64,000 bases of DNA from Telmatactis stephensoni (lineage: Eukaryota > Cnidaria > Anthozoa > Actiniaria > Isophelliidae), in assembly GCA_029948255.1 (NCBI GenBank), contig JALIZF010001810.1, positions 516,001 through 580,000 on the forward strand, given 5' to 3'. Both the position numbers and the translations under genes were made by a program. Shown here in pieces: positions 48,401-57,430 of this stretch. The notes under the pieces were generated by a model, which did no database searches, had not been told where the DNA came from, and was given only the letters and a program-made list of their open reading frames with translations. Position 1 is the first letter of the stretch. Each line of letters opens with the position of its first letter.

Positions 48401-51400
48401 TAAAGATTCAGCCTAATTTACATCAACTTTAACCTTGATTTTCTCCAAGATAAATGAAGATATTTTTGATTTTCTTTTAGAGAACAACTCTAATATGTGT
48501 TAGAGTTTTTTAAGCCGTGTAAAGAACTCAAAATCGTGTTTTCTAGGTATAAATATCCGATAAAACACACTCTCTCATTCTTTATACTATACATAAAAAT
48601 TCATGTGTTATAGTGGCCTTTAACTTTGTGATATTTCATTTCAGATAATGTACAAACAAAGGTTCTTTATAGAAACTCTACCACTACTGCTGTCTGGCTT
48701 TCAATCAGCTCAACCAGGTCAGTCGGCTTCTCACATGTATTTAGTTTTAATTAATACAATGACATAATAGCCAACTGCAATAGAGTGGTTTTCGTATGAG
48801 TGGGAACACTGTATGGTTACGATACGATACGTTTACAGCAGGAATTTGGAATGTTTTTATAGAAACTATGATACTGGTACAGTTACAATATGGTACGGTA
48901 AGTTTCCCACTCATACGAAAACAACTCTAACTTTAGTTATACAGTTGTTATATTTTGTGGGTAACATGGACAGATTATTCTTTGGCAGCTGTTATGCAGG
49001 CTGCACAGGGCATAGGGTGGTTCAAGGATGAAGGCAAATATTACATGGAAAGCTAGGGGAATCCTCAGATTCAGAAAGATTTAAATATTGCCTTGAATTA
49101 AACCAAGACAGTATACAGTAGTGGGACAAATATATACAGTATGATGTACTACTCCATATTAACTTACACTGAGTTGAATATTTTTTGTTGATCAGAGCAT
49201 AAACACACCTATTTGACTGCATTGTCACATTTGCTGCAGTGGATTCCTAAACAGATTTTGATGTCAGAAATCCCTAATGTAAGTATTAACCAATGAATCA
49301 TTGACATTATAGAAGACAATTATATATTTGAGGTAGTCTGTAGTTAACTTATAGGCAGTGATGAGGTACAGTCGCACTTGGGTGCCATAGATCTGCCATG
49401 ACGATGAGGCCTGGCGATGAGGTGGTAACCATGGTAACTATTCATGGTCAACCACCTAGCACTTGTTATACAAGGAGGGGAGGGGAGGGGAGAAAAATGA
49501 AGGAAAAACCTGGCCAAAACCCCCCTTCCCCCTCCTATCTCCTCTTCCACTTACAGCCAGCCACACGGGCTAATTGTTTTGCTACAGGGACCATTTCTCA
49601 TATTAAGTGACTTCCTCTCCTAGGCAACCAGTTCTCTAAATACCAAAAGGGGTTTCCCCAAGTAAATTGTCGGCAACTATTTCCCATAGGCAACCATGCA
49701 GACTTGACATTTTGAGTAGTTCTTTATTCTAGGTTCCACTGTAGTTTCTATTTATCAATTAGACAACAGAAAGCCGTGTGCCCATGGCATTATAGATGCA
49801 TGAGAGAAAATATAAAGAACGATTAACAAACGTAAGAGTGGCACGAGGCATTAAGAGTTCTTTATATTTTCTCAAGTGCGTCTCAAGTGCGATTTATAAC
49901 AGAGCCTAGAACGTTAAATATTGGAGCCATGCAGCCCATGGGGAAATAGTTCATAGATTTTTCAGCCAATCAAAGCGTGCGATATATGTGTTGCCATCTT
50001 AAAAACGAACGATTTGAAAAAAACGATGACGAAGATAGTGCATACGCAGTGCAGCCCATGCGCAAATAGTTCATAGCTTTCTGGCCAATCAGAGCACGCA
50101 TAAGATTGTAGCTATGTTATAATGTAGCTATGTTATAATTTCACATACATATCAGTTCAATGATGTCATGAATAATGTAATTCTGTTTGTTTTTTGATAG
50201 TTAATGCCTCTCCTTATCCAGTCTTTGTCCCATGATCAGCCGAGTTTACTTCTTTCATCTTTACAAACACTGTACTCCCTGATATTTGATGCACCAGAAG
50301 CCATCATCAGACAAGTGACATCAGTAGTACCAAATTTCTTGAGGCTTGTTAAATTTGAATCTTCAATGGTGAGTTTATAACCTCTTGAAATATGATTTTA
50401 CAGCCTTTTCAGAGTATTTTTTGTTGAGAAACTTTTCACATCGTAGTTTAACTGTACCGTGTCGTAATGGCCATAAAAACATTCCAAGTTCATGCTGTAA
50501 CTGTACTGGTTTCACTGTACTGTGCAGCACTTGACTGCATCATTTTTGCAGTCATATTTTTGTAGTCATATAGTGTGGTTGTCAATATTTTTTCACCATG
50601 AAGGAAGGGATCTTCACACATTAACTATTCTTTTGTCATGTTTAGAATGTACGTATTGAGGCTTTAAAGTGTCTGGGAGCCATGACAACATTACCACATC
50701 ATGTAGTAAGTGCCTTCTTCTGTTCCTTTGATAATGTTGACAACAACCCTTTGTCTGTACCCATATTTTTTGCCCTATTTGACATTGTATATACTGTTCG
50801 TTACTAGGTATATGTTTACAAGTCTAAAGTAATAAAATCTTTAGCTCCATCATTGGATGATAAGAAGAGATTAGTGAGGGTGGCAGCAGTTACTTGCAGA
50901 AATGAATGGTAGGTAATGATTCGAGGATAGTCTCACTATATTTAGTCTCACTTCATTTAGTCTCACTTTATTTAGTCTCACTGAATCAATCTCTTGCATC
51001 CTGAGTATAAAGGCCCATGCAAACATTCCAAATAAAAGGCAAAGCAACTTTAATTAATGTCATAGCTCATAACAGTTGTACACTGATAAACTTGAGGCAG
51101 ACGGCATGCTCATTTTACCCCCCTCTCTCCATCAGTGCTTCATTTTAAGGGTATTTAAAGCTAATTAAAGCTACACAGAATGGAAAGAAGTCAAAACAAG
51201 GACGCGAGGTCAGGACTGGGGATTGAACTAGGAATTTCTCGCACCGAAGGCCGCGCACTAACCAACTGTGCCATCCTTGCTCCTCCCCAGCGTTGACCTA
51301 CAACTTCCAACATTTGCTCCAACATCATGGATAGGTCTGAACACCCCCATTATAATAATGGTGACAACAGTGTTGTACATAACCCAAATTCCTGGGGACA

Positions 51401-51643
51401 TTCAGTGATATTTCCTTTTATAAAAATTATTTAGATACAGGGATCTGTTCCCTTCCCTATGTTTTTCTGGGAGGGGAGGGAGGGGGAACAACTGCCCCTG
51501 TACCGGCTGGGTACTGCCCTAGATATTAAACTTGATTTATTTATTAGTGAGGCACTTATAATCTTGTTGAATTCAACTCTCTTATACAAAAAATTATATT
51601 GATTTTTTCTTGTCTTTTTAGGTTTTTGTTGGGAAGCAGTTGA
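30283..51643 (+). CDS. MMS19: MMS19, cytosolic Fe-S cluster assembly targeting factor
   Basis: HEAT-repeat protein of the CIA targeting complex (with CIAO1 and CIAO2B) that hands Fe-S clusters to XPD, DNA polymerases and other repair enzymes. Thirty-six exons: 30283-30364, 30439-30487, 30562-30665, 31492-31577, 31656-31730, 32130-32199, 32315-32376, 33019-33082, 33760-33821, 38486-38572, 38913-38987, 39216-39323, 39514-39570, 39794-39842, 40097-40180, 40493-40563, 41150-41228, 41714-41856, 42187-42248, 43011-43108, 43643-43810, 44414-44485, 44566-44658, 45235-45322, 45400-45499, 45567-45638, 46399-46525, 46591-46694, 47157-47213, 47287-47400, 48645-48717, 49196-49278, 50201-50368, 50646-50705, 50808-50908, 51622-51643. 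They total 3069 nt, 1022 residues (human 1030), with all phases consistent. Best matches to human: GSDFVFGFIQAMDGEK, YFPIDF, and C-terminal LDDKKRLVR and NEWFLLGS. One donor (38988) is GC. Confidence 0.95.
30865..31098. repeat. 17-bp minisatellite GGTGTCTGTATTCTAGA
   Basis: About 13-14 copies in an MMS19 intron, nearly uniform. Same period and a related unit to 6293-6720. Confidence 0.9.
31310..31415. mobile_element. GCAACAT-family repeat, MMS19 intron
   Basis: GTTGCAGAAGTAGAACTTG...GGGGGTGGACACATGATGCAAC...AATGTTGCAGAAAATATTGC. Confidence 0.55.
32214..32274 (+). pseudogene. Decayed duplicate of an MMS19 exon end
   Basis: GTCATTATACTGTGTATGAC...ATAAAAAAATCCTAAAGGTACT resembles the 3' half of the exon 32130-32199 and its donor (TTACACTGTGTATGGCTTAT...AATCTTAAAGGTAATA). 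It carries several changes, so it is not used as an exon. Confidence 0.55.
33398..33462. repeat. (AATC)n microsatellite
   Basis: About 15 copies of AATC in an MMS19 intron. Confidence 0.9.
33957..34098. repeat. (GAAT)n/(GGAT)n microsatellite
   Basis: Imperfect tetranucleotide run directly upstream of the retrotransposon; frames on the other strand (His/Ser/Phe-rich) are artefacts of it. Confidence 0.85.
34120..34228 (+). repeat. 5' LTR (109 bp)
   Basis: Begins TGTCATGATATTG and ends GAAACATAACA. It contains a TATATATATA box and an AATAAA signal, so a short complete promoter/terminator unit is plausible. It matches 38291-38399 over its whole length. Preceded by AGGGT, the target duplication. 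Confidence 0.96.
34229..34240 (+). other. Primer-binding site of the retrotransposon
   Basis: TGGTGTCAGAAG starts one base after the 5' LTR. The TGG pairs with the tRNA CCA tail; the rest resembles the 3' end of tRNA-Leu, though the tRNA identity is uncertain. Confidence 0.75.
34246..38139 (+). CDS. Gag-Pol polyprotein of the Ty3/gypsy element
   Basis: One open frame of 1297 codons, gag and pol fused with no frameshift. In order: Gag, with two zinc knuckles of unusual spacing (CSRCGSRHAPRKC at about residue 213 and CRNCNKLNHFAKMC at about 232); aspartic protease (FKLDTGAQCNVI, about 299); reverse transcriptase (catalytic IVDDILIWG, about 592, Val in place of the Tyr of YxDD); RNase H (SVDSSSYGLG about 737; TDHKPLEYLF about 800); integrase with an HHCC finger (HLGIEKC to NCETC, from about 955) and the DDE residues in GMDIMEL, ISDNGPQ and SNGLAERT. 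The knuckle pattern suggests the Mag/K02A2.6-like lineage; this is from memory of the family. No env-like frame follows. All catalytic residues are present. Confidence 0.96.
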   Translation: MEGLKPPKPLSFDGNVSENWRRWIQQFQLYLNATGRDKKSEEIQCSTLLTVADEDAVEIFNTFVFSEEETNKIQPLITKFEQYCTPKKNVTFERHVFNTRNQGSAESIDLYVTELKKLARSCEFGVLHDSLIKDRIVCGIHSAEVKARLLREEDLTLDKALTICRTAELSTTQLKNIVEGGQEHVASIYKKPTNTDRKQQQDREKEHSATNNCSRCGSRHAPRKCFAFGKTCRNCNKLNHFAKMCRQNRNSNGGINAIAQESEESDNEGFFVGAVDDIQQTHKNAWNVETEINDKKVTFKLDTGAQCNVISSKLYYQLSKEKPLKSTTKLLSYSGHKMKTHGKNTLVVSHKRKFHPVEFQIVEHNEAVPVLGLNTCLEMELIKRVYTVNTEKQENDESKGKNITQTTQAEKIVEEFDDVFKGLGCFDGHYHIKIDESVMPVIHPPRKVPFALKDRLKAELERMEMIGVITKVTEPTEWVNSIVVTEKKNGKIRVCLDPRDLNKAVRREHYPMKTVEEVATQLSGATVFSTLDASSGFWHVKLDDPSSKLTTFNTPYGRYRFLRMPFGINSSSEVFQRKMTQSFEDIEGAESIVDDILIWGKDQAEHNQRLRRVLQRAKDINLKLNAEKSKIQTSEVTYMGHIISKDGLKPDPSKIQAIKDIETPKDKKDLLRFMGMVNYLGKFIPNLTEKTQLLRELLKKEIEWHWTDLHEAAFNQVKESLISDKVLRYYDVTKPVTISVDSSSYGLGACLLQEGQPISYASRSLSTSERNYAQIEKELLAIHFGCQKYHQFIYGKPVTVETDHKPLEYLFKKPLTTAPPRLQRMMLSLQKYELYVNYKPGKTLFIADTLSRAPGVQTNSPEQDERFYVHTVQNLPITSARIEEFKVETDKDTALQSLKQILHRGWPEDKGSVDPVIREYWSVRYEISEQEGLLLRGERLIVPSTMRGEMLKKLHENHLGIEKCKRRARDILYWPGMNDQITQVVSNCETCAMYRNTQQKEPMKGHDIPDRPWQKVGMDIMELDKEQYIVITDYYSKYFEISQLPSTTAMTTIKYIKPHFARHGIPEEVISDNGPQFSSKDFQDFARNYGFKHTTSSPRYPQSNGLAERTVQTVKNVLKKAKQDKRDPNLALLDLRNTPLEGVGKSPVQILMGRRTRTRLPTYTKLLKPMYDTEKIKPSLELKQDRQKFYYDQHAKPIEPLTTGERVGIKDQKTGIWVPATVQEQLEQPRSYKVESGGVEYRRNRRDLLKFPEKSEKLEMSPQVSPASSDKPEPTIATKGVTMTRSGRVVKPPDRFV
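38291..38399 (+). repeat. 3' LTR (109 bp)
   Basis: Identical to the 5' LTR as read by eye. Directly preceded by the polypurine tract GGAAAGGGAGA and followed by the AGGGT duplication (38400-38404). Confidence 0.96.
40244..40428 (+). mobile_element. GGATCCAGG MITE, copy 3
   Basis: GGGGCGGATCCAGG start, two internal CTTCAGGAGGG boxes, CCCTGCACCCCTCCCTAAATC end. In an MMS19 intron. Confidence 0.65.
40789..40885. repeat. Inverted repeat, relative of 757-860
   Basis: Arms CTGGTTGGTTGAAGGTGGTT and AATCCACCTTTGAGCAACCAG. Lies in an MMS19 intron. Confidence 0.65.
41238..41356. repeat. Inverted repeat in MMS19 intron
   Basis: ATTGATGAATGGAACTGTCAC...AAATGTATGCTTCATC pairs with GATGAAGCATACATTT...GTGACAGTTCCATTAAT. 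A tRNA-derived SINE head follows at 41477. Confidence 0.75.
41477..41556 (+). mobile_element. tRNA-like SINE head
   Basis: GAGCCTTCCATAGC start and GGGGGCTC end pair as an acceptor-like stem; A box TAGCTAAGTGGTTAGAGC, B box GGGTTCAATCCCC. The anticodon loop lacks the required T at position 33, so it is not a working tRNA gene. Confidence 0.6.
42391..42860. repeat. 52-bp direct repeat, 418 bp apart
   Basis: 42391-42442 and 42809-42860 are identical (ATAATTATATATTTGGCTAA through GATAAATAGTTA). In an MMS19 intron. Confidence 0.85.
43170..43400 (+). mobile_element. tRNA-derived SINE (family C)
   Basis: A box TTGGTTCAGATGGTTGAGGG, B box AGGGTTCAACTCCCC, then a body with CTTCTTGGATAAGGATGTTA, a phrase typical of animal SINE cores. 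In an MMS19 intron. Confidence 0.55.
44095..44196. repeat. Inverted repeat in MMS19 intron
   Basis: GAGTTGTCTGTCCTCTTATTG...CTCTTGACGTC pairs with GACGTCAAGAG...CAATAAGAGGACAGACAAC. A half copy (GTCTTATTGACACACTCT) lies at about 44316-44334. Confidence 0.75.
44700..45165. repeat. 22-bp minisatellite CACCTTACCAACCACTTGCTGA
   Basis: About 21 copies with variants (CTTCCTGA, CTTAATGA, TTAGCAACC) in an MMS19 intron. Confidence 0.9.
46803..46942. mobile_element. TA-flanked MITE, GAGTAGATTTCG family, copy 3
   Basis: GAGCCGATTTCGTATGACTG to CATACGAAAAACACTC, flanked by TA. Lies in an MMS19 intron. Confidence 0.78.
47605..47812 (-). mobile_element. tRNA-derived SINE (family B)
   Basis: In reverse: tRNA-like GGCCTGGTTGGCCGAGCATT, B box AGGTTCGAGTCCC, then a body with TTCTCTACCATGCCACGAGG and TTTTTTCTCCGG, as in dispersed cnidarian SINEs. 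Confidence 0.7.
48074..48255 (-). mobile_element. GGATCCAGG MITE, copy 4 (reverse)
   Basis: Same layout as copy 3 in reverse: AGATTTAGGGGAGAGTGCAG at the left, two GTGCACCCCCTCCTGAA boxes, and CCTGGATCAGCCC at the right. Confidence 0.65.
48783..48927. mobile_element. TA-flanked MITE, GAGTAGATTTCG family, copy 4
   Basis: GAGTGGTTTTCGTATGAGTG to CATACGAAAACAACTC, flanked by TA, 145 bp, very like copy 2. Confidence 0.8.
51115..51295 (-). mobile_element. tRNA-derived SINE (family A), reverse
   Basis: In reverse: A box GGCACAGTTGGTTAGTGCGC, B box AGTTCAATCCCC, then CCATTCTGTGTAGCTTTAAT. In the last MMS19 intron. Confidence 0.7.
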
Positions 51644-51671
51644 TGTCTTCAACAATTAAGAATAACTTTTA

Positions 51672-51677
51672 AATAAA
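51672..51677 (+). terminator. Candidate MMS19 poly(A) signal (proximal)
   Basis: AATAAA 29 bp after the MMS19 stop. A second AATAAA at 52009-52014 is a more usual distance. Neither can be chosen from sequence alone. Confidence 0.35.
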
Positions 51678-52582
51678 TAGAATGAGCTTTTATCATGTAA
51701 TTCCAAAAGTCACAGTACAAAAATATAATTACCATAGCTGGAAAGAGCACGTCAAAATTAGTAAAACTGTGAAGTTTGAATGAAGTAACTTTCAAACTCA
51801 CAAAAATATGAATTTTCCAAAATCGAAATTTTGTATGGAAACATTCGCCAAATTCACACTTTCAAAAATTCATATTCTCGCGAGTTTTGGATTTAATTTC
51901 TTCAAACTTTACTGTCTTGCTAATTTTAACGTGCTCTTTCCAGCTATGGTAATTCTTTTTCTGTTTTACAAATTCAAAAATACCTGATAAGAGCTCATTG
52001 TACTGTACAATAAACCTTGCCTTCTCTATGCATCTAAGGGCAAGTAGCTCTTAATCAAATTTGACTTCAGTTTTCATTTAATCGTTCAGTTCTGTATTTT
52101 GTCCATCCTTAACTTGGACATTTGCTGGAAAACTGTAGGATATGACATGTAAAATACACAAATTTGTTTTATTTGCACCTTTCCCTACTTTGATGCCATC
52201 CAATTGATTGTTTTATGTAAAGTTGCTGTATTGATGTAAATTTGTTGAAAATCTGTATGGTGAATGAACAATGAATTTTAAAATACAATTATTTCATTTT
52301 CAAAAAATGGAAGTCTCATTTGTCTTGTTGCGTTGCGTGACACACTTCTCTAATATAGCGCGACTCGTAGTGTTTCTCTAATATACCGCGACAATACCAA
52401 CCACGTGTCTTAAATGACTACATTTTTGTTTTTCTTTCTCCTGATTGGCTAATAACCAAGCTAAATTTAATCATATTCTCGCTTGAAAAACTCTTCGACA
52501 GACGATGTAAATTATATTCTAAATCAGTACGCTGCCATCACAGTTTTCTAATTTAATGGTGTAAGATTTTTTTTTTTCAAAA

Positions 52583-55438
52583 ATGGCGAGGATTTTCAAA
52601 CGTAAAGGACTAGGAATCCTGTCAGCCATCATTACGTTTTGCGCGTTTGCTATGATCATTGTGGCGCTAGTTACGGAATACTGGGTGAACGTAGATCTTC
52701 TAAAAGAGGATCACATCAAAACTTCTAATCAGACATCAGAAAAGGAAAACGCAGGACTAAAACATTTTGGGCTGTTTACTGGCACCGTAACACAAAACTT
52801 TGGACTTGGAAATCGCCCTAGAGAGTTTGAAGGTGAGCGTTATTTTGTCTTTCATTATCAGACAACATGTTTGCTCGACTGCATCTAACTTGAACTTACT
52901 TCAGTTATCGAAAAAAAATCCAGATACTTGCAGGTTAAGTGTACGACTTACTAAATATTTTCTACAGAGAACGATCGAATTTTTGTGAATGTTAGATAGC
53001 TTTGTGATAGTTACATCTTTTCGTTTCCAAGAAGATATTAAGCCAGCTGTGCTCAAAATTAACATATATTATACTGTCCAAAAAAACAATTAAGCGAAAA
53101 AAGTAAAAATACTTCAGGAGTTTGACTCTAGGTTTTTCATGAGATTCAAAAATCTTAGACTCAAAATCTGTAGTCAAACAATTGTGGTTTGTAGTTGTAT
53201 CCGACTGGATAGTTAGAGAGGATTCGATACCACCAAGTTTAGTCAACAGAATGACGGTGTTAATCTTGGATAAATGTTTATTGTCATTTGGTCTTTTTGG
53301 CGTTAGCGACAGACGCAAAAATCGCCTAGACTACAAACGTATTTTTGGATATTTTTGTGTATGATGAATTGTTTCTATATTAATAATTAATTTTAAAGCG
53401 TATGGGAACCTATAATTAAACATGTAACCAAAAACTTGTATACAACAGGTACAATCATATACTTTCAGTAAAAAAAGACCAAGACCCGATTTGTCTTGAA
53501 ATTATCATATCAGTTTATAGTAAAGTGACTTTCTCTTTTCACAAAATTGTTTTGATAAGCCCGATAGACTTTGTAAAAGCGTAAAAGTCATTATTCAATC
53601 AACAATGACTAAAGACAAAGCTTCTGTGTTTTGCATGCATCAATAAAAGAACCAACCAGAAATTACTATCGAACTATGTTTACGTCAAAACTAATCCGTA
53701 TGGATTTGAAAACGCATATTTTTCCCGTTATCGCTCTCCATACTGAAATAGCGTTTTCCGAGAAAAACAAAAAAGTACTGTTTAGTTTGGATGAGTGACC
53801 TGCTTGGCAAAATCGATGCGTTTTCAAGCTTCTTGATGTAGCTTAAAACTAGGCTTGCGTGAAGACTAGTGCTAAAGCAAATATTCGAACTAATACTAAA
53901 CAAATAATATTAACAAAACAAAGAAGTACACTCATCAGTTTCCTGATTTAATTAATGCATTTGTTATTTTGTTTTCGATTTTATCATTTTAGTCAAGGAT
54001 GAATTTGAAGGCGTTGCAAATGCCAAGGTGGTCTGGGCAGTCGTTGGTTTCTGTTGTCTTAGTTTTCCATTCATTTTTATTGGAATCGCGATGACTTGTT
54101 ACAATGAATTCTCCAAGCCCAATCTTATCGTGTTTGGATCTGTGGGAATTTTCGTCATCCATGGATTTGCTCGTAAGTATCCGATTCATAACTTGACTCC
54201 CAGTTTTCGAAAACTGACTCAGCAACTTCCATTAAAGTGGCACCGAACAGTTTTACATCACTTCGCTCAGACTTGTTCAAACGGCTGTTGCAACAGCCAT
54301 GTAATCAAAACTTCCATCTAATCGTGATCACCTGGTGCAAAAAACCGTTAGAATCAGTCTGGGATAAGCTGACCAATTCCATGAATGAAAAACTGTTACG
54401 AGCCACCTTAATTTCACGACATGATTTCTCCAGTCTCTCAAAACACGTGAAACGTCATTCACTGTATTTTACGTTGAATTGATTTATGCTAAGGTGTAAA
54501 CGCCTGATTATAAGGCCAAGAGACGAGATGCAACATTTCCTGAAACATCTTCTGCAACATCACACGCGACACAATTTTGCACCGTGTGCCCAACCTGCAA
54601 TGTTGCGCGAAATAGTTTCAGGCTTAAGGCCAGGACATAAGATGCAACATTTTCTGCAACATCGCGTGTAACACAACGTGTGTCCACCCCTACAATATTG
54701 CTCACAAGAGTTGAGGATCGAGTTCTAATGCAACATTTTCTGCAACATTGCGCTTAACATTGCAGAGGTGTTCACACGGTGCAACTGTGTTGAGCGCAAT
54801 GTTGCAGAAAATATTGCATCGGAATAGACAGAATTTTGTTTTTAAACGCCTGCGAGCAGTCGTACAACAGATCGCTTGAGATTTTCCACTTTTCACCGTC
54901 GTCTTCTTCGTATACAGGACATTGCCCATTGTTAGACAAAGTAAATTCAAGGAGTTTTCAAGGAGTTTGAGTAAACTTTCTAAAATTCAAGTGCCCTTGA
55001 AAAAGTAAATGGGATTCAAGGAGTTTTCAAGGAGTTTAAAGAGTAGCACGAACCCTGTAATAATAAAATATGTAAATTTATGTGGATTAAGGCGTACGTA
55101 ACCTAACTTAACCTTAATGACATATTCTGATACTCAATTCTGTTTCTTTTCTAGTTTTCATGATTTTGACAGCCGTTTGTTTATACGCTGCACTCTTTGA
55201 AATTCAACTCAAAAAGAACGTTCTCCGACAAGAGGACCGTAAAGTTGGCTTTGAATCCACAGACCGAGCTCGTCTTGACTACTCTTTCTGGATTCTACTG
55301 GGATCTGCTGGTGTGGTTTTGTTGAGTCCATTTGTGTTTCTTCTGAGCAAGCTTCACTTAACGCATTACTTCCAAACTTCATCGAAACAAAAGACTGATA
55401 AACCAAGCACGGATCATCAGGGGGTCATGCTGTATTGA
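52583..55438 (+). CDS. Clarin-like tetraspan membrane protein
   Basis: Three exons (52583-52832, 53993-54172, 55155-55438) give 237 residues; human clarin-1 has 232. Four membrane helices: LSAIITFCAFAMIIVALVT, VVGFCCLSFPFIFIGIAMT, FMILTAVCLYAALF and FWILLGSAGVVLLSPFVFL. Clarin family marks: the extracellular FGLFTGTVTQNFGLGNRP (human YGLFHGEGVRQCGLGARP), the YNEFSKP after TM2 (human YNAFGKP), FW at TM4 and a C-terminal LY/MY. Vertebrate clarins act in hair-cell bundles and photoreceptor synapses (CLRN1 is an Usher syndrome gene); what a cnidarian copy does is unknown. Phases match at both junctions (GAG then KDE; GFA then LFM). ATG 52583 is the only good start and lies after a T-rich stretch. 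A claudin/PMP22-type protein is the alternative. Confidence 0.86.
54526..54822. mobile_element. GCAACATTTTCTGCAACAT repeats, clarin intron
   Basis: Three related blocks (54526-54600, 54640-54700, 54728-54822) built of ATGCAACATTTTCTGCAACA and GTGTCCACCCCTACAATATT phrases, the last an inverted pair. The same family is at 2961-3035, 31310-31415 and 57222-57430. Confidence 0.65.
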
Positions 55439-55824
55439 ACATTCTCTTTAGGCAGCCCCCAAGTTTGGGTTTCCTGTGTCGGGTGTCTATGGCAGGAAAG
55501 AGACTGGGGAAGATCTTCTCTTGTGCCAGGTTCCCCATTCTGTAATGTATCACAGGAAACCCAACCTCAGGAGTTGTCTGCGAATGAGATTAACTGTAGG
55601 CGATTTTAAATGTATTTTCAGTGTATATACATACGAGAACACTGGACATTGGTTTACGTTCTGGTATGCTTTAAGAAAAATAGAAATACAGCACAAGATA
55701 AGTTATTTATTATTTTAGTATGTATCAGTTTTGTTTGATCACATGACAAAAGCATGAACAAAGTTCAAATTGAAATTACAAGAGCTATTGGCTGTGATAC
55801 ACTGCGATGAACATGAAATAGATA

Positions 55825-55969
55825 GAGTAGATTTCGTATGACTGTGAAAATGGCACCGCACGGTCACGGCACGGTTATGGCAGAAATTTAGAATGTTTTT
55901 ATAGAGATCACGGCACTGACACGGTTACGGCACGGTGCGGTCCGTTTCACACTCATACGAAATCTGCTG
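55825..55969. mobile_element. TA-flanked MITE, GAGTAGATTTCG family, copy 5
   Basis: GAGTAGATTTCGTATGACTG to CATACGAAATCTGCTG, flanked by TA, downstream of the clarin gene. Copy 6 follows within 80 bp. Confidence 0.78.
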
Positions 55970-56047
55970 TAGTACGTGTAGATATTATTAGTAGGTTCTC
56001 ACGTTCTTAGAAATTGTCATCTCTTCATAAACACCAAACGCAGACTA

Positions 56048-56175
56048 GAGCAGTTTTAATACAAGTGTGAAACGGACCGCGCCGTGCCGTGACCGTGTCA
56101 GTGCCGTGATGTCGATAAAAACACTCGAAATTCCTGACGTAACCGTGTCGCGAACGTGCGGTGCCGTTTTCACGC
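56048..56175. mobile_element. TA-flanked MITE, GAGTAGATTTCG family, copy 6
   Basis: A shorter copy: GAGCAGTTTTAATACAAGTG start and TTTTCACGC end, flanked by TA; its middle reads as the opposite orientation of copy 5 (CCGTGCCGTGACCGTGTCAG). Confidence 0.65.
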
Positions 56176-56844
56176 TAGAGAGATTAACGTAAACGGCATG
56201 CGACCTGCTTATTTTCGCGTCGAGGGGCGTTGTCATTTTAACTCCTCACGGAGAATCTTCTTGCATTTGGCGTAAAGGTGAAAAGTCACTCACATTTGAG
56301 TGCCAAACACACAAAGCCAGGCACGAGAAAGTAGGTCGCTTGATCCTCTCTGCCGTTTGCCGTTTACGTGAATCTTAACCACTTTAAAACAGATGTGGCA
56401 GTACGTTATCTGCATAAATCGTCAATCGAATGGAGTCTAGTTTTGCAAGATTCGATCTTTAATTCGGTCGATGTCAACCATTAAAATTGCATCGAGATAT
56501 AACCTCGCGAGCTTGCGAGGTTTTGACATAACTAACAGTAACATGATTGTACTGTAGTAGCTTTTTAGTACTTACTGCGTCACGTGTTTCCTGTCATTCA
56601 ACTTGTCAGTCAAAGACAATAAATGTAATATAACTGTTTTTCAATAAAACCGTTAACTTAAAATTCTGTCGGCTTTCTGGAATAATTCCTCACAATCCTT
56701 CCAGGTAGTATTACAAATTTCCATGCATAAATTCTTTAATCAGCTAGCAAATAGTACGGCTCTGACTAAAATATGAATTGAGAATGACTCATGAAGAAGT
56801 CTCTCAACAATTACTGTCGCGCGACCTTAGATAGGGAGTTCTCC

Positions 56845-56941
56845 AGCCTAGTCCCCAGGCTATCCCGTCTCTTGTTTCAAAACGTGACGTCACAGAGTGA
56901 CTCGCGCTCCGCGCTCGCAGAGGACGCCTGGGGACTAGGCT
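56845..56941. mobile_element. Fold-back MITE with 11-bp target duplication
   Basis: AGCCTAGTCCCCAGGC...GCCTGGGGACTAGGCT, flanked by GGGAGTTCTCC at 56834-56844 and 56942-56952. Confidence 0.85.
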
Positions 56942-57221
56942 GGGAGTTCTCCATAAACATACGCGTGAAGCCAGAGCTTTTTTTCGCGTTACGTTACGTT
57001 GCGTTACGTGAATTATTATCTGCGAAGAAACGCAACTTGGGCCTTCGGCCTCTAAGGGGAGGGGAGGCAAAATAAAGCTCTGGCACCAAGGTTACCAGAA
57101 ACAAGATGATCGATTATTGACCATTTACTCGACGGGGCGGGCCGTCCAACCTGAGTGCCGCGCGTCACAAATGTTTATGGAGGAGCTTCAGTTGGTTATG
57201 TAAAGGCCCATACACATTGTG

Positions 57222-57430
57222 AATACAAAGTTGCACCGCGTGCCCACCCCTGCAATGTTGCGCGCAACACAGTTGCACCCTGTGTCCACCCCTGCAATGT
57301 TGCACGCAACACAGTTGCACCATGTGTCCATCCCTGCAACATTAGGCGTGCAACACAGAGTTGCACCGTACCCCTGCAACAGTTGCGCGCAAAAGTTGCA
57401 GGTTTAGGATCGAGTTCTACGTCTGCAACA
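57222..57430. mobile_element. GCAACAT-family repeat with three tandem boxes
   Basis: GTTGCACCGTGTGTCCACCC followed by TGCAATGTTGCGCGCAAC is repeated three to four times (57229-57380). Open frames here are repeat-derived. Confidence 0.65.
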
